A stretch of 64,000 bases of DNA. Source: Acetobacter malorum (GTDB lineage: Bacteria > Pseudomonadota > Alphaproteobacteria > Acetobacterales > Acetobacteraceae). A program made the position numbers and the translations under genes. The notes beneath the pieces were generated by a model that was not told the DNA's origin, ran no database searches, and saw only the letters and a program-made list of their open reading frames with translations. Where the stretch lies: positions 1 through 64,000 of the forward strand of contig NZ_LHZC01000057.1 of the NCBI RefSeq assembly GCF_001580615.1, written 5' to 3'. Below are positions 18,321 to 27,043 of the stretch, piece by piece; position 1 is the stretch's first letter; each line of letters opens with the position of its first letter.

Positions 18321-21300
18321 TCAGGCGACTTCTGCCGGGACTTTCTTTGTCATCTTAACCAGATCCCGCAGCACACGACGGGCCAGATCAATACGCTGCG
18401 CATTGGTCAACTCCCGCACAACTGCCATCTTGTGGTCAGGACGCAGACGGACAGCACCATCTTTCCAGCGGCCCATCCACTGCACCAGCCCTGCGGGGTT
18501 TTTGAAGCTGTTATTGCGGAACTGGAGAACCATACCCTTCGGTCCGGCTTCCAGACGCTCGACACCAGCAGCGCGACACAGTCTTTTCAGATCAACGATA
18601 TCCAGCAGATTCTTCACCTCCGGCGGCAGCGTGCCAAAGCGGTCCACCAGTTCGGCTTCCATGGCTTCCAGCTCAGCATCGGACGCCAGACCGCTGATGC
18701 GGCGATACAGACCAAGGCGTACAGGCAGATCCGGCACATAGGCATCCGGGATCAGCACAGGCAGGCCAACAATGATGTTGGGCGTCCAGTCCCGATCTTC
18801 CGCACGGCGACGGCTGGTTTCATTACGGAGGTCGGCCACCGCATCTTCCAGCATCTGCTGATAGAGCTCGATCCCCACTTCCCGCACATGGCCGGATTGC
18901 TGATCCCCCAGCAGATTGCCTGCCCCACGCAGGTCCAGATCGTGCGAGGCCAGCGTAAAGCCTGCCCCCAGCGTATCCAGCGTCTGCATAACTTCCAGCC
19001 GCTTTTCAGCGGAGGTGGAGAGGGCATGCGTTTGCGGCCAGGTCAGATAAGCATAGCCCCGCTGCTTGCCACGCCCTACACGCCCACGCAGCTGATAGAG
19101 CTGCCCGAGGCCAAACATATCAGCCCGGTGGATAATCAGCGTATTCACAGCCGGCATATCCAGCCCGCTCTCCACAATGTTGGTGGAAAGCAGGATGTCA
19201 TATTTCCCGTCCGAGAACTCCGTCATCACCCGTTCAAGTTCCGTTGGCGTCAGGCGACCATGCGCCTGCACCACCTTGGCGTCCGGCACGATGGAGCTCA
19301 GCCGCTCCGCCAGACGGTCCAGATCTTCAATACGGGGTGCCACACAGAAAATCTGACCGCCGCGGAAGCGTTCACGCTGAATAGCCTCCCGAATCACGAC
19401 GCTATCAAACGGCATGATGAAGGTACGCACAGCCAGTCGGTCGGTTGGTGGTGTTGCAATCAGGCTCATCTCCCGCACGCCGGAAAGCGAGAGTTGCAGG
19501 GTGCGCGGCAGAGGTGTGGCTGACAGTGTGAGCACATGCACGTCTTCGCGCAGCGCTTTCAGCTTTTCCTTATGACCCACACCAAAATGCTGTTCTTCAT
19601 CAATAATCAGCAGATCAAGCGAGGCAAACTGCACCGTTTTGGCCAGCAGAGCGTGCGTGCCGATCACGATATTAACGGACCCATCCGCAAGACCTTTGCG
19701 CACGGCGGTTGCTTCCTTGCCCGTCACCATCCGGGACAGCTGAGCAACCTTGATGGGAAAGCCTTCAAAACGCGCGGCAAAGGTGCGGTAGTGCTGGCGC
19801 GCCAGCAGCGTGGTCGGCACGACAACGGCCACCTGCCCGCCGGACATGGCAGCGACAAAGGCCGCACGCAGCGCGACCTCCGTCTTTCCAAAACCCACAT
19901 CGCCACACACAAGCCGGTCCATCGGACGGCCTGAACCCATATCATCCAGCACATCGGCAATGGCGCGGGACTGGTCATCCGTTTCCACAAACGGGAAGCG
20001 GGCACAGAACTCGTCCCACATCCCCTCCGCCGGAGCGAGAACCGGTGCCTCCTTCAAAGCACGGGCAGCGGCGGTGCGAATCAGCTCTCCGGCCATATCG
20101 CGGATGCGCTGCTTCATCTTGGCCTTACGGCCCTGCCAGGCAACACCACCCAGCTTGTCCAGCGGTACACCGGCCTGATCTGAGCCAAAGCGGCTCAGTA
20201 GTTCGATATTTTCAACCGGAAGATAGAGCTTCTCGCCGCCATCATAGAGCAGACGCAGGCAGTCATGCGGGGCCACGCCGACGCTAACCGTCTCAAGCCC
20301 GTCATACCGGCCAATCCCGTAATCCTGATGAACCACCAGATCGCCAGAGGAAATTTCTCCGGCCTCGGCAATCAGTTCATCCGCGCGACGCCGACGGCGT
20401 GGGGGCCGACCAATACGTTCGCCCAGCAAATCCTGCTCGGAGACAAAAGCCAGATCATCCGCAACAAAGCCACGTTCCAGTCCCAGTGTCAGCAGACCAA
20501 CGGAACCCGGTTTGGCTTTGCGGGCGGAGGCCCAGTCCTCATAACTCTGGGTGGCAACGCCGTGTTCACGCAGCAGCGTGCCAATGCGCTCACGCGAGCC
20601 TTTGGTCCATGCCGTCACATACGTCTTGCGCTTAACCTGCCCCCAGTCCCGCACCTGCTCACCCAGCAGTGTGAAAACCTGCTCACGCTGGGCACCGGGG
20701 ACAATTTTGGCAAACATCTTGCCCGGGCGGCCGCCAACATCCATGCCCGCAGCACCATCAGGCTTGGCATAGGGACTAAACGCCACAACAGGCAGACGGA
20801 TGAGAATCGCCTCCCAGCCTTTAGAATCCAGATACAGCAGATGCGGCGGCAGAGCGCGGTATGGCGTTTCCCCTTCCCGCGCGGGCTGACGGCGGGCCTG
20901 ATAATGATCGGCGATCATTTCCAGACGGTTTCTCAGCACGTCCTCGACCTGATAATCCAACGAGACGGAAACATTCGGCAGATAGTCGAACACTGTTTCC
21001 AGCCGTTCATGGAACAGCGGCAGCCAGTGCTCAATGCCCGGATAACGACGGCCATCGGAAATATGCTCATAGAGCGGGTCAGAAGCCGCAGCGGGGCCAA
21101 AAACATCGCGCCAGCCCGTGCGGAAGCGGGAGATGCTGGCGGCGTCAAGTGAGAATTCAGACACAGGTCGCAGGGTCAGTGCATCCTGTTTGGACGTGGA
21201 CCGCTGGGAACCGGGATCAAAAGCCCGGATATTTTCGACTTCATCGCCAAACAGATCCAGCCGGACAGGTTCAGCCGCCCCTGCGGGGAACAGGTCAAAA

Positions 21301-21800
21301 ATACCACCACGCGAGGCAAATTCGCCCGCTTCCATCACCGTATCGGTGCGGGTGTAGCCATTGGCAATCAGCAGTTCGATCAGAAAAGCCTGATCGAGGC
21401 TTTCCCCCTGTTTGACCGTAAGAGACTGACCTTCAAACGTAGAGCGCGGAGAAACACGCTGCACGGCGGCGGAAACAGTCGTCAGCACCAGACGCGGGCG
21501 ACCGTCAGACGGTTCCAGCAGGCGCGTCAGGGTCGCAACGCGTTCCGCTACAATCGCCGGGTTGGGAGAAACACGGTCATACGGCAGGCAGTCCCATGCC
21601 GGGAAACGCAGGGTTTCCACATCCTCCGCCACATAGGCCAGTATGTCTGCCAGCCGTGCTGTGGAGGCATCATCCCGCGCAATATGCAGGACGGGCCCTT
21701 TATGTTCTCTGGCCCTTTTGGCCAGCAAAAGCGCATCATACCCTTCAGGCACGCCCCAGATGGGCGCAATACGGCCCTCAGCGCTCGTCTCTTCCGTCAT
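18321..21800 (-). CDS. mfd: Transcription-repair coupling factor Mfd
   Basis: A 1159-residue ATP-dependent translocase that removes stalled RNA polymerase and recruits UvrA. Domains in order: UvrB-like damage module (1 to about 350), a CarD/RID-type RNA polymerase-binding domain around SGDLVVHQDYGIGRYDGLE (about 487-555), RecG-like motor with Walker A GDVGFGKTEVA (about 635) and DEEQHFG box (about 733), and the TRCF C-terminal domain with LPVLIPDAYVPDLPVRL. The ATG at 21800 overlaps the sdhE stop by four bases (ATGA), which decides this start over an upstream in-frame codon. Convergent with the secreted-protein gene. Confidence 0.97.
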   Translation of the reverse strand: MTEETSAEGRIAPIWGVPEGYDALLLAKRAREHKGPVLHIARDDASTARLADILAYVAEDVETLRFPAWDCLPYDRVSPNPAIVAERVATLTRLLEPSDGRPRLVLTTVSAAVQRVSPRSTFEGQSLTVKQGESLDQAFLIELLIANGYTRTDTVMEAGEFASRGGIFDLFPAGAAEPVRLDLFGDEVENIRAFDPGSQRSTSKQDALTLRPVSEFSLDAASISRFRTGWRDVFGPAAASDPLYEHISDGRRYPGIEHWLPLFHERLETVFDYLPNVSVSLDYQVEDVLRNRLEMIADHYQARRQPAREGETPYRALPPHLLYLDSKGWEAILIRLPVVAFSPYAKPDGAAGMDVGGRPGKMFAKIVPGAQREQVFTLLGEQVRDWGQVKRKTYVTAWTKGSRERIGTLLREHGVATQSYEDWASARKAKPGSVGLLTLGLERGFVADDLAFVSEQDLLGERIGRPPRRRRRADELIAEAGEISSGDLVVHQDYGIGRYDGLETVSVGVAPHDCLRLLYDGGEKLYLPVENIELLSRFGSDQAGVPLDKLGGVAWQGRKAKMKQRIRDMAGELIRTAAARALKEAPVLAPAEGMWDEFCARFPFVETDDQSRAIADVLDDMGSGRPMDRLVCGDVGFGKTEVALRAAFVAAMSGGQVAVVVPTTLLARQHYRTFAARFEGFPIKVAQLSRMVTGKEATAVRKGLADGSVNIVIGTHALLAKTVQFASLDLLIIDEEQHFGVGHKEKLKALREDVHVLTLSATPLPRTLQLSLSGVREMSLIATPPTDRLAVRTFIMPFDSVVIREAIQRERFRGGQIFCVAPRIEDLDRLAERLSSIVPDAKVVQAHGRLTPTELERVMTEFSDGKYDILLSTNIVESGLDMPAVNTLIIHRADMFGLGQLYQLRGRVGRGKQRGYAYLTWPQTHALSTSAEKRLEVMQTLDTLGAGFTLASHDLDLRGAGNLLGDQQSGHVREVGIELYQQMLEDAVADLRNETSRRRAEDRDWTPNIIVGLPVLIPDAYVPDLPVRLGLYRRISGLASDAELEAMEAELVDRFGTLPPEVKNLLDIVDLKRLCRAAGVERLEAGPKGMVLQFRNNSFKNPAGLVQWMGRWKDGAVRLRPDHKMAVVRELTNAQRIDLARRVLRDLVKMTKKVPAEVA

Positions 21801-22120
21801 CCGGCTATCCCAACTCCTTTTGCGCGACACGCATCAACCATCCGGCGTAACATGGGGGTCTCCCGCTCTGGCGGCAATGGCAGACGGCCAAACAGCCAGT
21901 CCGTCAGGTCCGGGTCGGGGATTTCCAGAATGGCTTCCATGTCCGTCAGCTCCGCCGCGTTCATGGTGCCGACGTTCTTTTCCACAAAGCCGCCAATCAG
22001 GGCATCCGTCTCAAACGTGCCGCGATGCGAGGCGCGAAAACGCAGGCGACGACGCCGAGAGGCCAGAGCCTCCTCAGAATCCTGTTCGGGCGGAAGAGTG
22101 GTCGTTGAATTGTGTTGCAT
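21797..22120 (-). CDS. sdhE: FAD assembly factor SdhE
   Basis: A 107-residue SdhE/SDHAF2 protein, which promotes covalent flavinylation of succinate dehydrogenase SdhA. The family motif is HRGTFETDALIGGF (the R-G-x-x-E core) and it ends with a helical D-L-x-D-W-L-F-G segment. The N-terminal 25 residues are variable. It overlaps the start of mfd by four bases and is divergent from recG, with 69 bases between the starts; the sdhE-mfd-recG group is common in Alphaproteobacteria. Confidence 0.9.
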   Translation of the reverse strand: MQHNSTTTLPPEQDSEEALASRRRRLRFRASHRGTFETDALIGGFVEKNVGTMNAAELTDMEAILEIPDPDLTDWLFGRLPLPPERETPMLRRMVDACRAKGVGIAG

Positions 22121-22189
22121 GGCGCTGGTGTCCTATAGCCTTGGCGTTCTCTTCTGTCAGCCTGCCAAACAGAGGCCTCTGTCGCGCCA

Positions 22190-24334
22190 GTGTCCAGCCC
22201 CCCGCCTATCACATCCGCTTCGGCGCCCGGTCCGTTTGACCGCTCCAGCCTGTCCGGCATGCTGGCACCGCTGGACTCACTGCCGGGTGTCAGCACAGCG
22301 CGGGCAAAGCTGCTGAGCCGCATTGCGGGTGGCTCGCGCGTTCTGGACCTGCTGTTCTGCCTGCCAGAAAGCGTGGTGGACCGCCGCCTGCGCCCCACTC
22401 TGGCGCAACTCAGGCCAGACACAATCGCAACCATTTCCGGCACCGTGCAGGATATCCGCGCACCCGCCCCGCGCACCCGTCAGCCATGGCGGGTGACGCT
22501 GGCTGATGGCACAGGTCAGCTCGAACTCGCTTTTTTCTCCAAATGGCAGGCAGAAAAAGTGGTGCTGGGCGAATCCATTGCAGCCTCTGGCAAGGTCGAG
22601 CGGTTTGGTGAACGCCTGTGCATGACATCACCGGACTATCTGCTCCCGGCGCGCTCGGCAGATCGCATTCCCGGTCTTGACCCGGTCTGGCCGCTCACGG
22701 CGGGGCTGTTTGCTGGCAATGTCCGCTCGGCCATGACAGCCGCCCTCACCCGCCTGCCCGCCACGCTGCCGGAATGGCATGAAGCTGCCCTCATTAAAAA
22801 GAAAGGCTGGCCGGATTTCCTCACCGCGCTGACCTGGATGCATTTCCCCGACCGCATTCCCGGCAGTGAAGCCGGGGACGCCTGGCGGGCGCAGCAAACA
22901 CGGGCTCAGGCCCGGCTGGCCTGTGATGAATTGCTGGCTGACCAGCTTGCCACCCGCATTGCCCTGCACGCCTCCCGCGCCCGCCCGGGCCGCAGTCTGC
23001 GGGGTGACGGGCACTTACAACGACAGGCACTGGCAGCCTTTGGCCATACGCCAACCCCCGGCCAGAAAAAGGCTCTGGCTGAAATTGAAGCCGACATGGC
23101 CGCCCCCTACCGCATGAGCCGCCTTCTGCAAGGCGATGTGGGGGCGGGCAAAACGCTGGTCGCCTTGCTGGCCATGCTACGTGCCGTCGAGGCGGGCACC
23201 CAAGGGGCGCTGATGGCCCCCACGGAAATTCTGGCCCGCCAGCATGCCGCCACCTTTGCACGCCTTTCTCCCGTGCCCGTCGCGTTCCTCTCCAGTTCCG
23301 TCAAAGGCAAAGCCCGCAAGAAAGCCTTGCAGGAGATAGAAGACGGCACCGCACGGCTGGTGATCGGCACGCACGCGCTGGTGCAGGAGACCGTAAAATT
23401 TGCGGATCTGGGGTTGGCGGTGATTGATGAACAGCATCGGTTTGGGGTGGAACAACGCCTGACGCTGGTGGAAAAAGGCCCAGCCACAGACATGCTGGTC
23501 ATGACGGCAACCCCCATCCCCCGCACCCTGCTGATTACCCGCTTTGGGGACATGCAGATCAGCCGTCTGGACGGCAAACCGGCGGGCCGCAAGCCCGTGC
23601 GGACCTCGCTACACACCATCAGTGTGATGGATGAAGTCATTGAAGGGTTGGCCCGCGCTCTGACCAAAGGCGCACAGATCTTCTGGGTTTGCCCGCTCGT
23701 CTCGGAAAGTGAGGCGCTGGATATTGCCGCAGCGGAAGCCCGGCAGGCGGCCCTTCTGGAACGGTTTGGCGAGGTCGTCGGGCTGGCGCATGGGCGGCAG
23801 GACGCCAATGTGCGGGAAGAAGCCCTTCAGGAGTTCGCGCAGGGCAAAACCCGCATACTGGTTGCCACCACCGTGATTGAAGTGGGTGTGGACGTCCCAA
23901 CAGCAACCATCATGGTGATCGAACATGCGGAGCGCTTCGGGCTGGCCCAGCTCCATCAGCTTCGCGGGCGTGTGGGCCGGGGTTCAGCAGCATCCTATTG
24001 CCTGATGCTGCATGATGAAGGGCTGGGCCTGACCGCACGCCGCAGGCTGACCTGCCTGCGGGAGACGGAAGATGGGTTTCTGATTGCCGACGAGGACTTC
24101 CGCCTGCGTGGCGGTGGGGACATGACAGGCCGCCGCCAGTCCGGCCTGCCGGAATACCGGATGGCCCCGGAAATTCTGGTGGATATGCTGCTTGAGACCG
24201 CCCATGCAGAGGCAGAAAAACTCCTGCCCGACACCGCGCCGCTGACCGCCGCACCGCCCCTTCCGCTAGCAGCAAAAATTCTGCTGCTTTTGTTTAATAA
24301 AACTGACGCAGCCCGCATTTTTGCCGGGGGCTAA
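22190..24334 (+). CDS. recG: ATP-dependent DNA helicase RecG
   Basis: A 714-residue superfamily 2 helicase that reverses stalled forks and branch-migrates Holliday junctions. An N-terminal wedge/OB domain (TIATISGTVQDIRAP) is followed by Walker A GDVGAGKTLVA (about 316), the DEQH box in VIDEQHRFGVEQR (about 411), and the motif VI-containing HQLRGRVGRG, then GGGDMTGRRQSG characteristic of RecG. The listed start is a GTG without a clear ribosome site; an ATG at 22259 (MLAPLDSLPGVS) would still include the conserved opening, so the true start is uncertain. Confidence 0.95.
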   Translation: MSSPPPITSASAPGPFDRSSLSGMLAPLDSLPGVSTARAKLLSRIAGGSRVLDLLFCLPESVVDRRLRPTLAQLRPDTIATISGTVQDIRAPAPRTRQPWRVTLADGTGQLELAFFSKWQAEKVVLGESIAASGKVERFGERLCMTSPDYLLPARSADRIPGLDPVWPLTAGLFAGNVRSAMTAALTRLPATLPEWHEAALIKKKGWPDFLTALTWMHFPDRIPGSEAGDAWRAQQTRAQARLACDELLADQLATRIALHASRARPGRSLRGDGHLQRQALAAFGHTPTPGQKKALAEIEADMAAPYRMSRLLQGDVGAGKTLVALLAMLRAVEAGTQGALMAPTEILARQHAATFARLSPVPVAFLSSSVKGKARKKALQEIEDGTARLVIGTHALVQETVKFADLGLAVIDEQHRFGVEQRLTLVEKGPATDMLVMTATPIPRTLLITRFGDMQISRLDGKPAGRKPVRTSLHTISVMDEVIEGLARALTKGAQIFWVCPLVSESEALDIAAAEARQAALLERFGEVVGLAHGRQDANVREEALQEFAQGKTRILVATTVIEVGVDVPTATIMVIEHAERFGLAQLHQLRGRVGRGSAASYCLMLHDEGLGLTARRRLTCLRETEDGFLIADEDFRLRGGGDMTGRRQSGLPEYRMAPEILVDMLLETAHAEAEKLLPDTAPLTAAPPLPLAAKILLLLFNKTDAARIFAGG

Positions 24335-24344
24335 AGAGCGGGGA

Positions 24345-25115
24345 TTACGGCTGATCGCCGCCAACAACAGCGGCAAAACGACCGGGCGTTATACCCACAT
24401 GCGTTTTAAAAACCTCAATGAAGCTGCTCACCGTCTCATAGCCAAGGTCGAACGCAACGGTCGTCACAGGCCGCCCCTCCGTGAGCCATTCAATAGCCTG
24501 CAGGACACGAGCGCGCGCTTGCCAGACCCTAAAGGAAAATCCGGTTTGCGCTTTATACCACCGGCTGAACGTCCGTTCTGAAAGAGATGCCTGCGCGGCA
24601 TAGGCCCTCAGGCTCTCGCGGGCTGAAGGATTTTTCACAACAGCCTCCGCCACGGCCAGTAAGCGGGAATCAGACGGCATGGGCAGATAGAATTCTTCGC
24701 GGGGGCTGTTGGCAATCTCATCAAGAATGACCTGCGCAATATGCGTCTGCTGCGCTGTCAGATGCTCAGCGACCGGCCACAGAGCAGCCCGCAAAACAGC
24801 TTCCCTCAGCAAGGGGGAGGTTGAGAGGAGTTGTGGTCTATCCGGTAAGGCCCGACATGCGGACTGCGCAATATAGACGCTCCACCCATGAAATGGCCCA
24901 TAGGACCGAAACTCATGGGCCAGATACGGCGGCACCCACACGGCACTGGCAGGCGGCACGGCCCAGCGTCCTGCTGACGTGCTGAGCATTGAAAGGCCGG
25001 TCATCGTGCCAATCAGTTGACCCCGTGCATGCTGGTGCGCCGCAGTCTCCCGCGCACTTCGCCCCTGCGCAGACTGTGCAATGAGAAGGGGATGATCCCT
25101 GCTCAGGATATCCAA
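24345..25115 (-). CDS. AraC family transcriptional regulator
   Basis: A 256-residue regulator with an N-terminal cupin-like sensing domain (HQHARGQLIGTMTG, then WVPPYLAHEFRSYG) and two C-terminal helix-turn-helix motifs: YAAQASLSERTFSRWYKAQTG and VTTVAFDLGYETVSSFIEVF, ending VGITPGRF. This layout matches the group of AraC proteins without a separate dimerisation arm. It is divergent from the SnoaL-like gene, which is its likely target (inference). Its stop lies 10 bases from the recG stop on the other strand. Confidence 0.88.
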   Translation of the reverse strand: MDILSRDHPLLIAQSAQGRSARETAAHQHARGQLIGTMTGLSMLSTSAGRWAVPPASAVWVPPYLAHEFRSYGPFHGWSVYIAQSACRALPDRPQLLSTSPLLREAVLRAALWPVAEHLTAQQTHIAQVILDEIANSPREEFYLPMPSDSRLLAVAEAVVKNPSARESLRAYAAQASLSERTFSRWYKAQTGFSFRVWQARARVLQAIEWLTEGRPVTTVAFDLGYETVSSFIEVFKTHVGITPGRFAAVVGGDQP

Positions 25116-25231
25116 AGGGAGAAATGGATCGGAAATGGCAGCTAACCCGTATTGATTGGCGTAATCCCATTAACAGGCCATCACACGGATCAGGCAAGAC
25201 AGGATCTCCATCCCATCAGCAGGAGACCCAA

Positions 25232-25627
25232 ATGGCCGCCCCCGCTTCCGAGCAGATTATTCGCCAGATGTTTACAACTTTTACGGATTTCAGTACCAGT
25301 CTGGATCAGCTGAAAGCTTTCCTGACATCTGATTACCAACAGATTGTGGATGGTCGCACACTGACACGGGATGACTTCCTCACGCATGCCCAGGCCTTGC
25401 GGGAAGCCCTTCAGTCCCTCGAGATTACGATCGAGCGGATCATCTGTCAGGAGGATATGGCGGCGACTGTGCATGTCGCCCGTGCGACACGCCCCTCCGG
25501 CCATATCAGTACAATCAGGGTGATTGCGTTCTTTCAACTCAGGGAAGGACGTATAGCACTGGTCGATGAACTCACGCATGTTCTTGAAGGCAACGGTGAG
25601 GATAAGACCCTCGGCTCCCTCCAGTAA
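25232..25627 (+). CDS. SnoaL/NTF2-like fold protein
   Basis: A 131-residue protein with a small alpha+beta barrel pattern: EQIIRQMFTTFTDFS and LKAFLTSDYQQIVDGRTLTRDDFL, then ITIERIICQEDMAATVHVARAT and FFQLREGRIALVDELTHVLEG, as in nuclear transport factor 2-like/SnoaL proteins. No catalytic residues can be named. The ATG at 25232 is picked because AGGAG stands just upstream. It is divergently placed against the AraC gene, so a regulator-target pair is plausible. Confidence 0.68.
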   Translation: MAAPASEQIIRQMFTTFTDFSTSLDQLKAFLTSDYQQIVDGRTLTRDDFLTHAQALREALQSLEITIERIICQEDMAATVHVARATRPSGHISTIRVIAFFQLREGRIALVDELTHVLEGNGEDKTLGSLQ

Positions 25628-25634
25628 ACACGAC

Positions 25635-25660
25635 TTTGCTCCGGCACCGACCGGAGCAAA
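25635..25660. terminator. Hairpin between convergent genes
   Basis: A perfect 10-base-pair stem (TTTGCTCCGG/CCGGAGCAAA) with a 6-base loop lies between the SnoaL-like gene and the small gene on the other strand. The A/T ends of the stem may serve as weak T-runs in both directions. Confidence 0.6.
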
Positions 25661-25672
25661 ACGCGCAAGCCT

Positions 25673-25975
25673 TTATTTTACTGAAAGCTCAACGTCGTGC
25701 AGGCATGCTTTATCATTCTCTCCCGGATGGCCCTCATGGAAGGGTTCATCCGTCAGCATCACGTTGCTTAGGTCCGCAAGCCGCAGGCAGGCCCACTTGC
25801 CTGTGGGTTTGACCTCTTTCTCGTGGGAATCTTCCCCACGATAGATCAGAACCCGTTCTTCTCCATCCCCTTTACCCAGAGCGTGAGGCGAGCCAAATGC
25901 GGGCTTGCCCTGAAAAGAAAAGCTCACGGCTTTTTTCTGTTGAATGGCGTCGCTAAGCTGCTTTTTAACCGTCAT
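25673..25975 (-). CDS. Small protein of unknown function, WYL-like N-terminus
   Basis: A 100-residue soluble protein that I do not recognise. The N-terminal LSDAIQQKKAVSFSFQGKP resembles the first helix and strand of WYL sensor domains (A-I-x-x-x-x-x-V-x-F-x-Y/F), and the following GSPHALG and RVLIYRG segments fit the same pattern, but the conserved W-Y-L residues themselves are not there. It ends with a His/Cys-containing tail (FHEGHPGENDKACLHDVEL). The ATG has AAGGA ten bases upstream. It is 68 bases behind the 79-residue gene in the same direction. Confidence 0.6.
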   Translation of the reverse strand: MTVKKQLSDAIQQKKAVSFSFQGKPAFGSPHALGKGDGEERVLIYRGEDSHEKEVKPTGKWACLRLADLSNVMLTDEPFHEGHPGENDKACLHDVELSVK

Positions 25976-26003
25976 CTGCAGTAATTCCTTTGTAAAAATA
26001 CTT

Positions 26004-26019
26004 TGCCTGCGGACAGGCA
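26004..26019 (-). terminator. Short hairpin with trailing T-run between two small genes
   Basis: A perfect six-base stem TGCCTG/CAGGCA with a 4-base loop, followed on the bottom strand by AAGTATTTTT. It may end or attenuate the transcript of the 79-residue gene before the 100-residue gene. Confidence 0.4.
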
Positions 26020-26043
26020 GCGCTTGTCAGATCAGAGGAGTTC

Positions 26044-26283
26044 TCAGGCAGAAAGTATCTTCTTTCCCAGAGCAATAATTTCGTTCTCTTCCAGACCTTC
26101 CGGATTATGGCGGGCCTTCCTGGCGGCTTCCTTTTCAAACTCGGAAGCGTGTTCCCCGCCCTTCAGCACATGGTCTGCAAGCTGAATGATTTCTGCTTTT
26201 GTCAGGAGTTTGGGAGAATGCGTCGCTTTACGAGCCAGATCATGCAGAGAGCTGGAAGTATGCGGTGCTTTATCGTGAGGCAT
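26044..26283 (-). CDS. 79-residue protein made of two helical repeats, unknown function
   Basis: A small charged protein without a signal peptide or membrane segment. It contains an internal duplication: residues 17-40 (ARKATHSPKLLTKAEIIQLA...) and 54-77 (ARKARHNPEGLEENEIIALG...) are identical at 12 of 24 positions, both reading A-R-K-A-x-H-x-P, then E-I-I-x-L and a final L. I do not recognise the family. The start codon has a strong ribosome site (AAGGA, seven bases before ATG) which is buried in a long hairpin (see the next entry). The 100-residue gene follows. Confidence 0.62.
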   Translation of the reverse strand: MPHDKAPHTSSSLHDLARKATHSPKLLTKAEIIQLADHVLKGGEHASEFEKEAARKARHNPEGLEENEIIALGKKILSA

Positions 26284-26338
26284 GATGATTTCCTTAAGTC
26301 GTCTACTTCTAACAAAGGTAGGAACGAATAAGGAAATC
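26284..26338 (-). promoter_or_regulatory. Leader hairpin that pairs the ribosome binding site of the 79-residue gene
   Basis: On the bottom strand GATTTCCTTA (26338-26329) is a perfect complement of TAAGGAAATC (26296-26287), which contains the Shine-Dalgarno sequence AAGGA. Between them TCGT pairs with ACGA and CTAC with GTAG, leaving an 11-base apical loop, so one extended stem of 18 pairs forms immediately before the start codon. Such a structure would block ribosome entry until melted or rearranged. The pairing is seen directly; regulation is inferred. Confidence 0.6.
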
Positions 26339-26428
26339 TCAATGTTATAACAGATATTTACTTACAAGATATATACTGAAAACTTAGCGTTTTCTTTAAG
26401 AAATCAAGAAATATAGAGGACCACCCTT

Positions 26429-27043
26429 TTACGGCGCAGCCTCCCCGGCCTCCGCCAGCCACGCCTTCACCTGCCCTTCCGGGTCCGCATGCTGTGTGAA
26501 GTCGGACACAGCGGCGACACTGTCTGCGCCAGCCTCCAGACACGGCCGCAGGCGTTCCAGCGTAATTCCGCCAATAGCTACCAGTGGCAGATCACCAATC
26601 AGGTTTTTCCACTCTGTCAGGCGCTCTGTGCCCTGGGGGCCAAACGGCATTTTCTTCAGGCGGGTGGGCCAGATGGGGCCAAGGGCCACATAGTCCGGCT
26701 TGCAGGCCAGTGCTCTGGTCAGTTCTTCATGGCTATGCGTGCTGATCCCCAGCCGGATACCGGCCTTGCGAATGGCCTCGAGGTCCGCTGTATCCAGATC
26801 TTCCTGCCCGAGATGAAGGTAATCAATCCCCTCCGCCACAGCGATCTGCCAGTAGTCATTCAGCACCAGACAGACGCCATGCTTCTTTGCAAAGGCATGG
26901 GCTGCACGAATTTCCGCCAGCAGTTCGTCTTCCGGAAGGTCCTTGATACGCAGCTGGATAAAGCGCGCGCCTGCACTCCCCAGCCGGTCCACCCAGAGCG
27001 CGGTATCAACAACAGGATAAATTTTCTGCGGGAGGGATATCAT
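26429..27043 (-). CDS. thiE: Thiamine phosphate synthase
   Basis: A 204-residue TIM-barrel enzyme joining the pyrimidine and thiazole halves of thiamine phosphate. Visible motifs: the pyrophosphate-site QLRIKD (residues 31-36), [38 protein letters not shown], and the phosphate-binding VAIGGI with AAVSDF at the end. It overlaps thiG by four bases (ATGA) as the last gene of the thiazole operon. Confidence 0.92.
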   Translation of the reverse strand: MISLPQKIYPVVDTALWVDRLGSAGARFIQLRIKDLPEDELLAEIRAAHAFAKKHGVCLVLNDYWQIAVAEGIDYLHLGQEDLDTADLEAIRKAGIRLGISTHSHEELTRALACKPDYVALGPIWPTRLKKMPFGPQGTERLTEWKNLIGDLPLVAIGGITLERLRPCLEAGADSVAAVSDFTQHADPEGQVKAWLAEAGEAAP

